Source: Mytilinidion resinicola (lineage: Eukaryota; Ascomycota; Dothideomycetes; Mytilinidiales; Mytilinidiaceae). Taken from it: a stretch of 64,000 bases of DNA. Below, piece by piece: positions 11,887 to 22,358 of the stretch (its first letter is position 1; each line of letters opens with the position of its first letter). Made by a program: the position numbers and the translations under genes. Below the pieces are notes generated by a model. The model was not told the DNA's origin and did not search any database. It saw only the letters and a list, made by a program, of their open reading frames with translations. The stretch spans positions 258,736 through 322,735 of the forward strand of contig NW_022985470.1 of assembly GCF_010093595.1 (NCBI RefSeq), in the 5' to 3' direction.

Positions 11887-13615
11887 TCAAGTAATACGTT
11901 GCGAAGAACCATTCTGCCCAAACAATTTGAAGAGAACATTGATTTCCTCATTGCGATCGGGGTTTGACTTGTTCCAAAGCTCTTGCGGCGTGACAGCTTC
12001 TGTGACACTGCGCAATGAACGGAGTCGGCGACTGTGGTCCCAGAACGTACACGTCCTCGCAGTCTCAATGTCGGCACCGTGTTGGAGCAGTAGTAGAATC
12101 AACGCCTTTCTGGGCCGAGCCTACTAGGTATAAGATCATTTTTCAACAATGAGTGTAGTGCAGTCGGCCAACCGTCGCATTCTACGTTGACGTCAACACT
12201 AGCCTCGAGCAAAAGTTTGATAGTAACCAGAGGGAATGAAGGGCCGTGGGCCTTAGATCTGTAGATCAGGCCTGCTAAGGGGCGGCCGTTCCCCCATCCT
12301 TCGATGTATATCGGCTTTTCAAGGTAGACGGCAAACTCGAGGAGGATCTTGAAGCATTCTATGCTCTCTGAAATGATTGCCGCGGCCAGTGGAGCCACTG
12401 GGCCCGAAAGTTCTTTTTGTTTTAAATGCGACTTGTATAAACAACTGATTGCGTTAGGATCGGTTCCCTTGGCGAGGATTCCTTGGAGTCTTTGGGGTGC
12501 TGATTTCCTGTCCATTATGAAGAGGCAATTTTCCAGATGCTCTCTTTCCTCATCAGAGAGTTGCGACCTGCGTGTGCGTGCTAACAGCACTTTCTCTCGA
12601 TCTACTAGGCCTCCGGATGACGCTCCTTGCGCAGGGGGGCGTGTGTTAGGTGGCCTCGGCGTTCCTTGTCCTTGGTCTGTAGTGGCCGTGGTTCTCGACG
12701 ACTGTGTGGTGGAGGTAGGAGATGCTAATCCTTCCTCGCCGTCCCAGGATCGTGCGCTCTGAGACTGGTCGTCGTAGTCTACAGCCGACTCTGCGTACGC
12801 GCTTTTAGCGTAGGTTGTAAGCTCATCCAGGTAACGCTGCATGGTGATGCCTCCGTCCAATTGCTGGCCGTGTATTCTTTGTAAAGTTGCAATCATCTCG
12901 GAGACATCTTGTCGGACTGTGGTTGCGTCCTGGTTGACCAAGGTGGTCGTCTGACGACCATGGCCAGAAGATCTGAGAATCTATTAGCAAGCTATATATT
13001 GATTAACTCCTTGTCATGGGCCTACGTCTACCATAGCGCTGCTTCTGGTGCTTCGATGTGTTCTCGAAAGTCGGACAGAGAAGGAAGTTCAACATTTCAA
13101 ACAATCCATAAACCCGTTACGCTACCTCAAATGGCGATGCCATAAGAGGGCCATAGGGCTGCCGAAATACCCCAGTAGAAGTAACAGAAGAGTGTTTGCA
13201 GATCAATGGTAAGGTACCGCCAGGGCCGAACACTACGGCTCAAAATCGACTTTTGGTTCTCTAGGGTCAAACGGCAACGTCTTATCCGACTCTTCCCAGT
13301 GTATGACCAGTCCTCCCCATTGGGCTGTAGCCAGCCCCCATTGGGCTGGCCAAGCTCTGTAATAGTGGTGCCGCAGTTTTGGAGCACCGAAATGATGTCC
13401 TGGTGATCAGCCGGCGGATAGCGGCCTGGTCGAGTAGCGTCTCGAGCGAGCGTTCGTACAATCTTTTGCAGTGACTCAAGCTCTTGAACAATCGGGGTTG
13501 TATTAGCGGGAGCGCTGGAGGGGGTCTGCTCGAAGGATTCGAAGCCTGTGACCGACTCTCCAATCTTGGACAGAAGGCTCAGGCAGGTTGCTTGGATGGG
13601 TTGAGGCTCCGCCAT
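11887..13615 (-). pseudogene. ankyrin-repeat protein with helical N-terminal domain, apparently frameshifted
   Basis: Begins MAEPQPIQATCLSLLSKI at 13615, a helical N-terminal segment like those preceding STAND or ankyrin modules in fungi. An intron is needed between about 13213 and 12972; the acceptor TTCTCAG with a GCTAAT branch is good but the donor is unresolved. The middle exon carries a Ser/Thr/Pro-rich linker and ankyrin-type helices (PLAAAIISESIECFKILLEFA, TIKLLLEASVDVNVE, TALHSLLKND). The next repeat (LILLLLQHGADIETAR) continues in another frame, with the switch near 12105-12125 and too little room for an intron. This indicates a single-base frameshift, real or a sequence error. The frame ends at 11887. 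Ankyrin repeats mediate protein binding; the partner is unknown. Confidence 0.55.
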
Positions 13616-13934
13616 GTTGTCCGGCGAACAGCGGGGATTTAGATGCGCAGATTTCTGTAATAGACGATAAAGGCGGAATTCAAACAGCTTAATGACATCC
13701 AGCGTTTTGAGCAGAACACAGGTACTTCAGCCTTGTTGGAGGATACGCTCGCGACCAGCACGACAGTACTCCTAGCCAGGACGAGGGGCAAGAATTCGGC
13801 CACGGGGCCTACAGAATTGATGAACGAAACTAAGGTGCATGATGCGTCAAAGATTGCACCAAAGGCCGGTGAAGGATGAAGGAAGCGTCAGGTGTATCTG
13901 GACGTCACATATTCTCAGCTAGCCGGGTGCGCCA

Positions 13935-14295
13935 TCTAGAACAAGCTGTCTTGTGTGTACCTGTCTGCCACCGCTTGGGTTGCTTCAATGTGTTTTCAGG
14001 AATCTCAAGAAGATAGATGCTCTTCGCCTTAGACTATGTGGAAACGTGTTGAAGCACTTCCTGCAGTGGTAAACAGGTGTACACACAAAACAGAGTGCTT
14101 AATAGGTGGCACGTTAATCCCAGAACAAGCGGTCTCGGTACACCTGTCTGCCACCACTTGGGGCGCGTCAATGCATTCTCAGGAATTGAAAGGAGACAGA
14201 AACGCTTCACCTTGGGCTCTATGGAAACTCGTTGAAGCACCTCAAACGGTGGCAGACAGGTGTACACCCGAACAGAGTACTTGATGAGTGTGCCA
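13935..14295. repeat. tandem pair of imperfect palindromes (about 175-bp period)
   Basis: Two diverged direct copies (about 13935-14110 and 14121-14295). Each has inverted arms: GTACCTGTCTGCCACCGCTT...AGTGGTAAACAGGTGTAC in the first and GTACACCTGTCTGCCACC...GGTGGCAGACAGGTGTAC in the second. Flanks (AGAACAAGC and ACAGAGT) are repeated too. This looks like a duplicated non-autonomous inverted-repeat element. The whole 13616-14643 gap holds no gene. Confidence 0.7.
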
Positions 14296-14379
14296 CTTTT
14301 TCGGTGCCTCGCGTGGGTATTAGCTACGGCAAAAGGTAGTCTAGTCTCCATTACGTTGGCTCTTACATCCTATTTAGAG

Positions 14380-14440
14380 TTTTAAAAGCCTACGGGGATA
14401 CCCCAAGCAGTCGCAATGAGTGCTCCAAACTCATGTATTG
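14380..14440 (+). repeat. MITE family copy d (right-end fragment)
   Basis: Contains AAGCCTACGGGGATACCCCAAGCAG, resembling the right portion of the 18755 and 21001 elements. Only the right end is recognisable. Confidence 0.45.
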
Positions 14441-14643
14441 GTACTGTAGATGCGATATAGGGGCGGAAGCAATGGAACTGGGCAATATTTTGGCTGACTA
14501 GTGGTAATTAAGTGGACATAGCTATCCCCAGGTACTCTCTTCCCGGAACATCGCCATTCATACCGCTTTTAGCCCTTTAAGCGCCAACATGTACTTATCT
14601 AACCCTCGTTCTGACCACCCTCACGGTTCTGGAAGTCGAATTG

Positions 14644-16305
14644 CTACATATTCTCCCACGACGACTCCATCTCCACCGGCTCCTCCACGACCTCACTCCG
14701 CGGCGCCCTCCTCGCCGGCGTAGAAGTGAACCCTTCTGGCAGCGATCCCACCCGCGCACTCCCCCTCCCAGGCCTCCGGTGGTACAGCGCGTCTTCCATT
14801 GACGGCGCCCCCCTCGTCAACGTCTCCAACTCCTGCGCCGCCTGCTCCGCGCTATCGGCACCAGCTGCCCTCGCCGCCTTCGTTGCCAAGTGCGCTGCGG
14901 TAGCCCGTTCACCAAATCTCAGCACCATCTCTTCCCTCGAGAGCTCAGGTCGTGGTCGCAGGGGCGTGGATCTGAAGCCGCGGGATTGAAGGGCTTGTTC
15001 CTTCGCAGCTGCATCCACCGTCTTGAGTATTGCTTTTTGCGCCTCGAGGGCCCTGGCCATCTCTGCGGCGCGGTATTCTGAAGCAGCTTGCTCTTGGGTA
15101 AGAGTGTGGTGTAGCGCTTTGAGGCGGCGACTGGCCAGCTCGCGCTCCTCGGGGGTGGCGTGGCCGGTGAGGGAAGCGGTGATTAGGCGTTTCAAGTCGG
15201 GATCGGCGAGGGCGCGCGCGTGGAGCATTCTCCTAACCGAGTTGGATATAGGTGGCCGAGGGCTTGGAGAGGGATCATTGTCGTGACGCTCTTGTTGGCC
15301 ATCGTTCGAGTTGGAGGGCTGGTCCTGGTGCTGAACGAAGCTTTGGTGTTCGCTCTGGTCGACCTGCTGGCCTTCACCTAGATTGGACTGCTGAGCTCCG
15401 TGATGTTCAAAGCGCTGGTTCTCATCTTGGTCTCTTCCTCCTCCTCCTCTTCCTCCTCCTCCCTCCGTTTCTACACTCTCACGAACGAACGTCTGGGCCT
15501 GGGACGTGCTGCGAGATCTATTTCCAGCTCTATGCGTGAATCCCTCGCGGTTCATTCCCCTAAGCCTCTCTTCCCACGTTTCTCCTCCTTCCCTCGCCTG
15601 CTCATACCGCTCGGCCTCCCGAATCTCGTCGCCCTCGAACAAGCGTTTGAAGGCAGGAGCATTGTCATAGTAGAAAACGGGATATTCGAGTTCAGTTTCT
15701 TCGAGAGAGAGTCCGGTGTGGGGACCTGGGGCGTAGATCAGGACTTCGGGTTTGGGCTGGCTGGGATCGCTTTCGTGGGGAAGCACGTTCTCGGCAAGAG
15801 TAGAGAGTAGAGCTGCACCCTCAGCAATGTAAGAAGCATCCATAGAGACGGGGTCCGCTGCTGTCGTGGCTACATCTTCACGTGCCACTTCGCCCATTCT
15901 CTTCCGTCCTGGGCTCCGATGCGGCGAAGTCTGATCTTCCGGTGCCCGCTTCGCACGCTGTAGAAAAGGCGTGTTGCCAGCAGGGCCTGTCACTAAGATA
16001 TCCATCGCGTCCGGTCCCTGCGGTGTGAATACAAAGTCGTCGTATGTATCGTCGTATGTGAAGTGGGAGGAGAGCGAGCTGCTCGGTCCCGCCGGGGTCA
16101 TCGTGGGATCTAGTGGTGTTGTCTCCAAATCAGGGCGTGCTGCTGCCACCTGGGGTGTCGGCAAGAGGGTGCGAAGCATGCGGGGGGCAGCGAAGGTAGT
16201 TGTTGGCGCGCCGGTAAGAGGGTTGCGTTGCGGCGGTGCCATGAGACTTCGAGGATCAATGTAGCTGGGCGGGTTTGGAGTGCCTTCGCTGCGTGACGAT
16301 CTCAT
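14644..16305 (-). CDS. large unrecognised Pro/Ser/Gln-rich protein
   Basis: Uninterrupted 553-residue frame from ATG at 16305 to TAG at 14644. The N-terminal 110 residues are Pro/Thr-rich. A central acidic region carries an ELEYPVFYYDNAPAFKRLF-type conserved-looking block near residue 210. A low-complexity Gly, Gln/His/Asp stretch follows (about 290-350). The last 180 residues are helical and Ala/Glu/Arg-rich, coiled-coil-like (RRMLHARALADPDLKRLI onward). No catalytic motif or signal peptide is seen. The length without a stop in a GC-rich context supports coding. An upstream exon cannot be excluded, because the sequence before the ATG is open in another frame. Function unknown. Confidence 0.6.
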   Translation of the reverse strand: MRSSRSEGTPNPPSYIDPRSLMAPPQRNPLTGAPTTTFAAPRMLRTLLPTPQVAAARPDLETTPLDPTMTPAGPSSSLSSHFTYDDTYDDFVFTPQGPDAMDILVTGPAGNTPFLQRAKRAPEDQTSPHRSPGRKRMGEVAREDVATTAADPVSMDASYIAEGAALLSTLAENVLPHESDPSQPKPEVLIYAPGPHTGLSLEETELEYPVFYYDNAPAFKRLFEGDEIREAERYEQAREGGETWEERLRGMNREGFTHRAGNRSRSTSQAQTFVRESVETEGGGGRGGGGRDQDENQRFEHHGAQQSNLGEGQQVDQSEHQSFVQHQDQPSNSNDGQQERHDNDPSPSPRPPISNSVRRMLHARALADPDLKRLITASLTGHATPEERELASRRLKALHHTLTQEQAASEYRAAEMARALEAQKAILKTVDAAAKEQALQSRGFRSTPLRPRPELSREEMVLRFGERATAAHLATKAARAAGADSAEQAAQELETLTRGAPSMEDALYHRRPGRGSARVGSLPEGFTSTPARRAPRSEVVEEPVEMESSWENM

Positions 16306-17625
16306 CTTGGACTTCAGCGGCGTGCTTTTTCGAGCCAGACAAGTATGCTTCCGGCGTCGTCGTGATAGTGTGCTGACCAGAACGTGCGCGAACGAAGGCT
16401 CCGGAACATTGGAAGTGGTGTTGCGCTGCTGCGATGTTGTGGGCCTCGGGAAAGATATTCGACCTGATTAGGTCATAAGCCCACGCACATGCATTCACCA
16501 CTGTCTGAACGGTACGTTCCGTTCATGACAGCATTGCTGGCCGCGGTACGATGATGTGACTTAATAATCAAAACCCAAGCCAAACATTTCCGCACGAGTC
16601 TTGCATCCTGCATAGAACCTTGAGATCGTGTACAGGCTCTCAAGCACGGGTAAAGAAAACTGTACGAAGTATTTCGACAAGACGCTTCGAAACTTGGCGA
16701 ATGGATTGAAGCTCGAGAACGAAGGAGAGGTTTGAAATACCAAACTCTGCACGAACGATACAAACTTGGTCCAGTCCAGTGTTTGATAGCACCGTAAGGA
16801 GCACAGCCTTGGCATCCATACGGTACCAAAGCGGTCCCATGAATCAGCAGGATGAGACTGAATTGAATCGGCAATTGTTTTTGAGCACAAGTATATTAGT
16901 CCGTACATGCCTTAGCCGGTACAAGCTCATCGTGATGTGATTGTCATTTCCGACACACAAGCATTCCCATAGAAAATCTATGTCACGTGCGCTTCACCAA
17001 AAATTAACAAGGATTAGCCATTGGTTGTGATAACGTGGGAAGAGGTTGAAGCATTTCGAGTTGAGGAAGGGGAAGACATGCTCGCCTTGTTACGCTGTAC
17101 TGCATGTATTCACGAGCTGCAAATGCGAGGAAGGCCTATGAGGGATACCAATTGCAAAGATGACCTGATTATCTTTCTAGTAATGCTGAGTGCCTCTCCT
17201 GCTTTCCTTATCATGTAAGTAACATACTCCCGGATCACGACGCCGTGTCAACTGTACCTCATTCTACTCCATTCATCTCCGTCTCTTTGATAAACTCCTA
17301 GAGCGAGCCTAGAGCGAGCTATAAATGAGCTTACAGCTGACCGGATGACAGTAATGTTGAAGTAGCTATCGAGCGGGGCATCGAGTTCCGAGGCGCATCG
17401 TCCCGATGTGATGTTCTGACAGGCACAGCTGGTGGGTTCTCTGGCTCGATCTCGTCCGTTGCGATGCCAGGGTTTGTTACGCAGCTCAGAGAGTACATCC
17501 GGTACTTATTGAGACGCTCGAGGGCAGTCTTCGTGTGGAGGATGGTTCCTGGAATGTTCAGCTCGAGGCCCTTAAGTGTTGTCCATGGTATGGTGTGTGT
17601 ATTTTGTTCGCCCTTCCTCTTATCA
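16306..17625. other. intergenic between two unrecognised minus-strand genes
   Basis: No convincing gene. A left-end fragment of the MITE family (GGTCATAAGCCCACGCACATG) lies at 16471-16505. Remaining frames are short with no recognisable features. Confidence 0.45.
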
Positions 17626-18390
17626 TCATCTCTTTGCCCGTCGATGCTTTGTTGCCTTGCGTCGCGGCTCCGGTTTGCGAATCTTATGTTCGGACACGCC
17701 TTTCCTCTGTGTTATACGCTGACTGCGCCGAGGCTCAGATCGTTGCCTGGTCCTCGTATCTCGCTTAACCGCTGCGGCAGCTATTCGTCGTGGCCGTTGT
17801 GAGGGCGGGACGATTTGAGATGTGGGCGGGGAAATGGGCGGAGTCGACGGCAGGTGATGAGACATGGCCCTGTCGGTAGGAGGCGATTGGAGCTGCTGAG
17901 CTTGCTCATCCAGCATGGCTGACAAGTCGAATTGCTTAACGGGATGGAGAGTTTGGAGGACGGGAGATTGCGATGGTGTTGGAGGTGGCTGCGGCCCGTA
18001 CGACAAAACGCCGCGCTCGTCAGGTGGTAGAAACATGCTAAAATACTGTACAAGAGCGTCAAGAGATTTGGAGCGAAATATCCTCAGAGCGGTGGCCCAG
18101 TGATCCGTGTCGCCTGGCAGGAGGGATGGCCGTCCGATAAGTTCGCAAGCCGTAGAATCCAAGGCCTGGTTGAGTTCGTGGAGGCGGGTATTACGACGCT
18201 CCTGGAGCTCGGCATGGAACTGGTCCGCGTTCATTGTATTTGCAGCAACATCAAGAACATCGTGGTAGAAGGCTTCGTGATCCTGGATAGCGGAGGGGAA
18301 GGTATTATACTGGTCGTGTAGAGTCGTGTAGAGGTCGTTTCGCTCGTGGCCAAATTTCCAAGCCGGCCACCTCGGTGTGGCTTCGTTCAT
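17626..18390 (-). CDS. unrecognised protein with basic, Arg/Lys-rich C-terminus
   Basis: Single-exon frame; the first ATG is at 18390 (254 residues). The N-terminal 130 residues look globular (RWPAWKFGHERNDLYTTLH, then an EAFYHDVLDVAA helix). A Pro/Ser/Gln linker leads to a strongly basic tail with RRSQRIT, RKGVSEHKIRKPEPRR and RRAKR, consistent with nuclear import or DNA binding. No known domain recognised. Together with the 14644 gene it forms a pair of lineage-specific-looking proteins on one strand. Confidence 0.55.
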   Translation of the reverse strand: MNEATPRWPAWKFGHERNDLYTTLHDQYNTFPSAIQDHEAFYHDVLDVAANTMNADQFHAELQERRNTRLHELNQALDSTACELIGRPSLLPGDTDHWATALRIFRSKSLDALVQYFSMFLPPDERGVLSYGPQPPPTPSQSPVLQTLHPVKQFDLSAMLDEQAQQLQSPPTDRAMSHHLPSTPPISPPTSQIVPPSQRPRRIAAAAVKRDTRTRQRSEPRRSQRITQRKGVSEHKIRKPEPRRKATKHRRAKR

Positions 18391-19105
18391 GATGAAGGCA
18401 GCGGGGCCGATGATATGGTAGCTCAAATGAAAAGAATAGAGATGCGGATGGGTGGACTAAATGGGTGGACTGATGGGTAGAGCGATGGGTGAAATGATGG
18501 GGGTCCGGAAAGCCAAGAATCGTCGTCGGCGCGGAGAAACCCGAGTGCCGAAAACCTTAAGCGGCTGCCTGCTGGCCTCGAGAACAACAACACACCTACG
18601 ACGTTTACAAAACGCCTCGTACAATTAGCCAGCATTCATACTACGTCTTTTCTTTGCAAAGATCTATCCGTCTAATCTTTTTGCAAGCCTTACGGTCTTC
18701 TTTCTTCCCCGAATACTCAACTTTTGCCCGCCGTGCACTCAGAATACAGTACTAGGTGATAAGTTTGGGTACCCGGATTTACCACTGCGTGGGTTCTACT
18801 CTTAATCGCCCGACACTGCCGTAAGGAGTAGCCCAACTAGCATTCAGCCGGCCAGTCAAAAGGCTGCCCAATTCCAACTGCATCGTCGTTGACATTGTGT
18901 CGGAGTTCTGAAAGCCTATAGGGGTACCCCAAGCAGTGGTAAGAGAGTGGCCAAAAATATGCTGCAGGGCTGTAACCTTCAGGTCAATGCCACAGGACGC
19001 TTCATACTAGTCCGCATGCTATAGTCAACTCGATATTTGACTGCACCTACTGTCTTACTATCATCCTTATCATGCATTCAAGGCCCCCTCCTCTACTTCA
19101 ATAAA
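18391..19105. other. intergenic with MITE copy
   Basis: Divergent gap between the basic-tail gene and the kinase gene. It begins with a TGGGTGGACTAAATGGGTGG-type tandem triplet-rich stretch (18448-18500) and contains MITE copy e at 18755-18960. Confidence 0.5.
18755..18960 (+). repeat. MITE family copy e
   Basis: Starts GGTGATAAGTTTGGGTACCC and carries the internal GACACTGCCGTAAGGAGTAG and right-hand GGGGTACCCCAAGCAGTGGT landmarks in the same order and spacing as the 21001 copy. The outermost right end is degenerate. Confidence 0.7.
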
Positions 19106-21008
19106 ATGGCAACTACAGATACAGACAATCTCGATATTCCTCTAGAGAAGTTGCATATTGAAAAGCACCATCATTCCGAGGGTGTCAGAGCTATCATCCA
19201 ACCGGTTCAAAGTGGTGTTCTTGTTGACACTCCTGAGGATTGCCTTCGTGTCGTTACTCTCTACGCCTACGGCACCGTCGTACACGCCGTTCGAGCATTC
19301 GCTATTGCTCAAACACCGTCAGAAATCAAGTTCTCGCTTCGTCTGCGCCAAGATGGAGATGTTCGTTCTCTTTGTGACATATATTACTACGGGAGCGATG
19401 GCTTGGTTCTTCGCAATACTTCCCACACTTTAATACACCTCGACTCCACGTCTAGTTTTGATTCACTCGACGAGGCTGCCAGTCAACATCGCATAGAGCC
19501 CGAAGATGCACAAGTCATTGCCCCCGCAGTTTGGAGACTAAGCGTCAAGGGCTCACCCGTATTAAACTTCAGGATTTTGCCACGTTTCCACCCAATCCTC
19601 CAACTGCCAGAGCGTCCGGCACTATACCCTTCCGCGGAGCCGAACAAGTTAAAACGAGCTCGTTCACCGTCCGAGGAAGTTGAAATACCCACATTTCAAG
19701 AACGGGTTAACCGGAAAGTCAAAGCACTCCACCCTGAAGACGAAGGGGTACTTCTGTATATCCCTAGCAGTCAGCGCGGAGACTCCTTGACAGCGTTGAC
19801 TTCTCCTAGCCGCCACGTGCACTCCCTTGCTGAAGGTGACAAATTAACACTTCCTGGGGTCTGGGATCACGATGGGTATTCCATCACAAAGCGGAGGCAT
19901 GTCGCTTCGGCAGGATTGGCAGAGGTCTATCACGCTAACCACAGCGAGTTTGGCGAATGCGTCGTCGTAAAAGCCCTGAAACCTCCAATCTCAGACACGA
20001 AGTCACCGCAAGAGCTAGCACGACGTGTCACCAGCCATGCAGATGGTTGGTTTCGGGAATACGTCATCCAGAAGCAACTTGACCACGTGTGTAACCTATT
20101 CTCGTTCTCCTACCAGAAGGCGACGTTCATTGATTCAAATATAGGACTCGATTGTCAAGATATACGGTGGTGATGCTCGATACATGACGCTCTACCTAGA
20201 ATATGTTCCTGCAAATGACTTGGCCAAGTGTGGAATCTGGCGAAACAACGAAAACAACTTTACAGGAACCAAAGACGACGCGTCTCAGATATGGAGCGAG
20301 ATTGCTGGGGCGCTTGAATATGTGCACGGCAAGGGCATCGACCATAACGATATCAAGCCGTCAAACATCCTCTTCTCTCGGGAGCGTGGTGCCGTTCTTT
20401 GCGATTTTGGTCTCTCTTGCCTTACGGGAGCCAAGCCCACCACGAATGGAGGCACGCCATACTACATTCCACCCGAATACCTTACCAGAACTCTTAGAGG
20501 ACAGCTTGCCGACATTTGGGCATTTGGTATAACAATGTTGTATGTTCTAGGGCATATACCTTTACCAGAAGCCAAGCACAAAGTACTTTATTGGCGCATC
20601 GTTGAAGTACACAGCCGAGCTCGACCACTACAGCAACCACGCCAACCTACTGCAGCAGACAAAATGCGGAGCTGGATAAGTGAAATCGAGGAGACGAAGA
20701 GGGGTCTTGATATGACAGACTACAGCACGTTCATGCTCATTGACATGCTTGAGCAAAACCCAGTACGTCGTGTGATGGCTTCTGAGCTCCGGAAGCGCCT
20801 TATGTTCGAAAAGATGCCCAGCAACCGCGCTCATGTGAAGGAAAGATCCCACGAAGAGCAAGGAAATGATCCCGTTGAGCTGCCAAGTTGGAGGTTGTCG
20901 TCACATGAAGGCTCTACCACCGAAGAAAATACCGTTGTTGCAACAAGCGCCGCCAGAGTGTCGGAAACAGACCGCGTCACGGCGCCCACCGACAGTGTTA
21001 GGCCATAA
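19106..21008 (+). CDS. divergent Ser/Thr protein kinase with long N-terminal domain
   Basis: ATG at 19106; a phase-0 intron at 20087-20144 (58 bp, GTGTGT...ATATAG) restores a continuous 614-residue protein. Residues 1-270 form an unrecognised N-terminal domain. The kinase part shows a glycine-loop-like ASAGLAEVY, the ion-pair Lys in VVVKALK (about 289), a helix-C region (REYVIQKQLDH), the catalytic loop IDHNDIKPSNILF (Asp and Asn kept, HRD Arg replaced by Asn), DFG in CDFGLS, and a GTPYYIPPEYL activation segment. It therefore looks capable of catalysis. The Ser/Thr-rich tail ends at a TAA inside the left terminal repeat of the adjoining MITE, so the tail may be shortened. Substrate unknown; the type is expanded and uncharacterised in filamentous ascomycetes. 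Confidence 0.8.
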
Positions 21009-21211
21009 GCCTGGGCACATGGGATTATCACTGCTTGGCTCAAGTCTTGCTCGCTCGACACCACTGTGAGGAGCAGCCCAGCTAGTAAGCAGCCAGTTGG
21101 TCAAGAGGCAGTCTAATTTGCAGTACTTGAAACTTGACATCACACCGAGATTTTTTGAACTCCATGGGGTACCCCAAGCAATGGTAAATGCGTGTGCACA
21201 GACTTATGACC
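21001..21211 (+). repeat. MITE family reference copy f, 211 bp with imperfect 38-bp terminal inverted repeats
   Basis: The left end GGCCATAAGCCTGGGCACAT continues to CACTGCTTGG. The right end CCAAGCAATGG continues to GTGCACAGACTTATGACC and is its imperfect inverse. No coding capacity, so non-autonomous. At least eight other full or partial copies lie in this window. A target-site duplication is not clear. Confidence 0.75.
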
Positions 21212-21249
21212 TGTCACTGCAGCGTCAAACCTTTCGATCTTCATGACTA

Positions 21250-21385
21250 TTTTACAGGCGTTTAGCAATGGCAGGAGGGCCCCGGCGATATATTGGGAGT
21301 TGGAAAAAGTTCCCTCACCCTATAATTAGCTGAGGGGTCTCACGATAATGTTTACAGACGTTTGGCGATGGCGGGAGGACCCCGA
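21250..21385 (+). repeat. short diverged direct repeat
   Basis: TTTACAGGCGTTTAGCAATGG (from about 21252) recurs as TTTACAGACGTTTGGCGATGG (about 21350), each followed by a GGAGG-CCCCG stretch. Most differences are G/A transitions. The surrounding 21212-21697 interval has no gene. Confidence 0.55.
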
Positions 21386-21697
21386 TGGGCCATGAAAATC
21401 CAGAGGCCAATGTCAATTCCCGTACGCTAAGATGCGGACACGCTTCCCTGCTTTCACATGTGCACAGGCTTGCCAGCGTAAGGAGCGTCTCAATGAGGCA
21501 CAGAAAATCAGGACAGGATGTCATGTTGAAGAGCGTCAAATTTACATCAATATCGAGGTGGATTTTGACAACAACGATGCGATCCGGGGCACCACAGAAC
21601 GTTCCGACATCCCTAGATATAGATCCGTTCTGGCGACACAGATACCACGCTTCCAACAGTCTGAACCACCCTCAGCACATCGCATCGTACCGCCAAT

Positions 21698-22358
21698 TCA
21701 GAGCCTCAAGGCCTCCCATTCCGCTCCCTTCGGCATACCCAGATGAAACCGTCCAGTAACAGCCCAGTCAAGTAAAAGCGACTTTCCGTCCCTGGCCTCA
21801 AACTCCAGCACCCTGCCACCAACTCGCTCGCCTTCCTCATGGTCGCTAAAGTAGTAGCAATGGACTCCCGCCACACTGATGCCGGCCGCCCACTCGGGAC
21901 TGAAAATCCCAACAATGGAGCCCTGTTAGTTTTTCTGGACAAAGTCTTCGTCGCCCTCGCCCACCTGCGTCTATCGCATGGAGATGTTGCAACAGCCAGA
22001 AGCCGTCGGCGCGAGCCTTCCGGAAGCCCGTCTGGGATGCATGCTCTGGAACGAACGTGGTCATCTGCATGGCGGCGTCAGCGGGGACGCGCGTGACGGC
22101 GTTCGCCGAATCGAAGCTGTGTGCTACGGTGTCGATGAAGACGAGGGGCAGGCCGTTGGCGAGGACACCGACGCCGAAGTTGCCATACTCGGAGAGGTTT
22201 GCGGGCGTGGGGCCAGCTGGGCTGGCGAGCCTGCCAATGTTGGTGGAGAGGGAGAATTGGAAGATGTCGTTTGGGATGTGGGTGACCTTTTTGGGGCCTT
22301 TTGAGGCGCCTGAGATGGCGGAAAGGAGGGTCTCACAACATGAAGGCATGGAAAGCAT
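21698..22358 (-). pseudogene. decayed alpha-acetolactate decarboxylase (ALDC)
   Basis: The N-terminal part from ATG 22358 (IPNDIFQFSLSTNIGRL, EYGNFGVGVLANGLPLVFID, MQMTTFVPEHAS) and the C-terminal part (GSIVGIFSPEW, GISVAGVHCYYFSD, GGRVLEF, ending 21698) follow the order and motifs of ALDC, which makes acetoin from 2-acetolactate. The His in GVHCYYFSD fits the family's metal-binding histidines. The two parts are in different frames (switch near 21975-21995) and a TAA interrupts the second at 21926-21928. I found no GT-AG intron that fixes both, so I call it a pseudogene or a sequence with errors. Confidence 0.55.
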
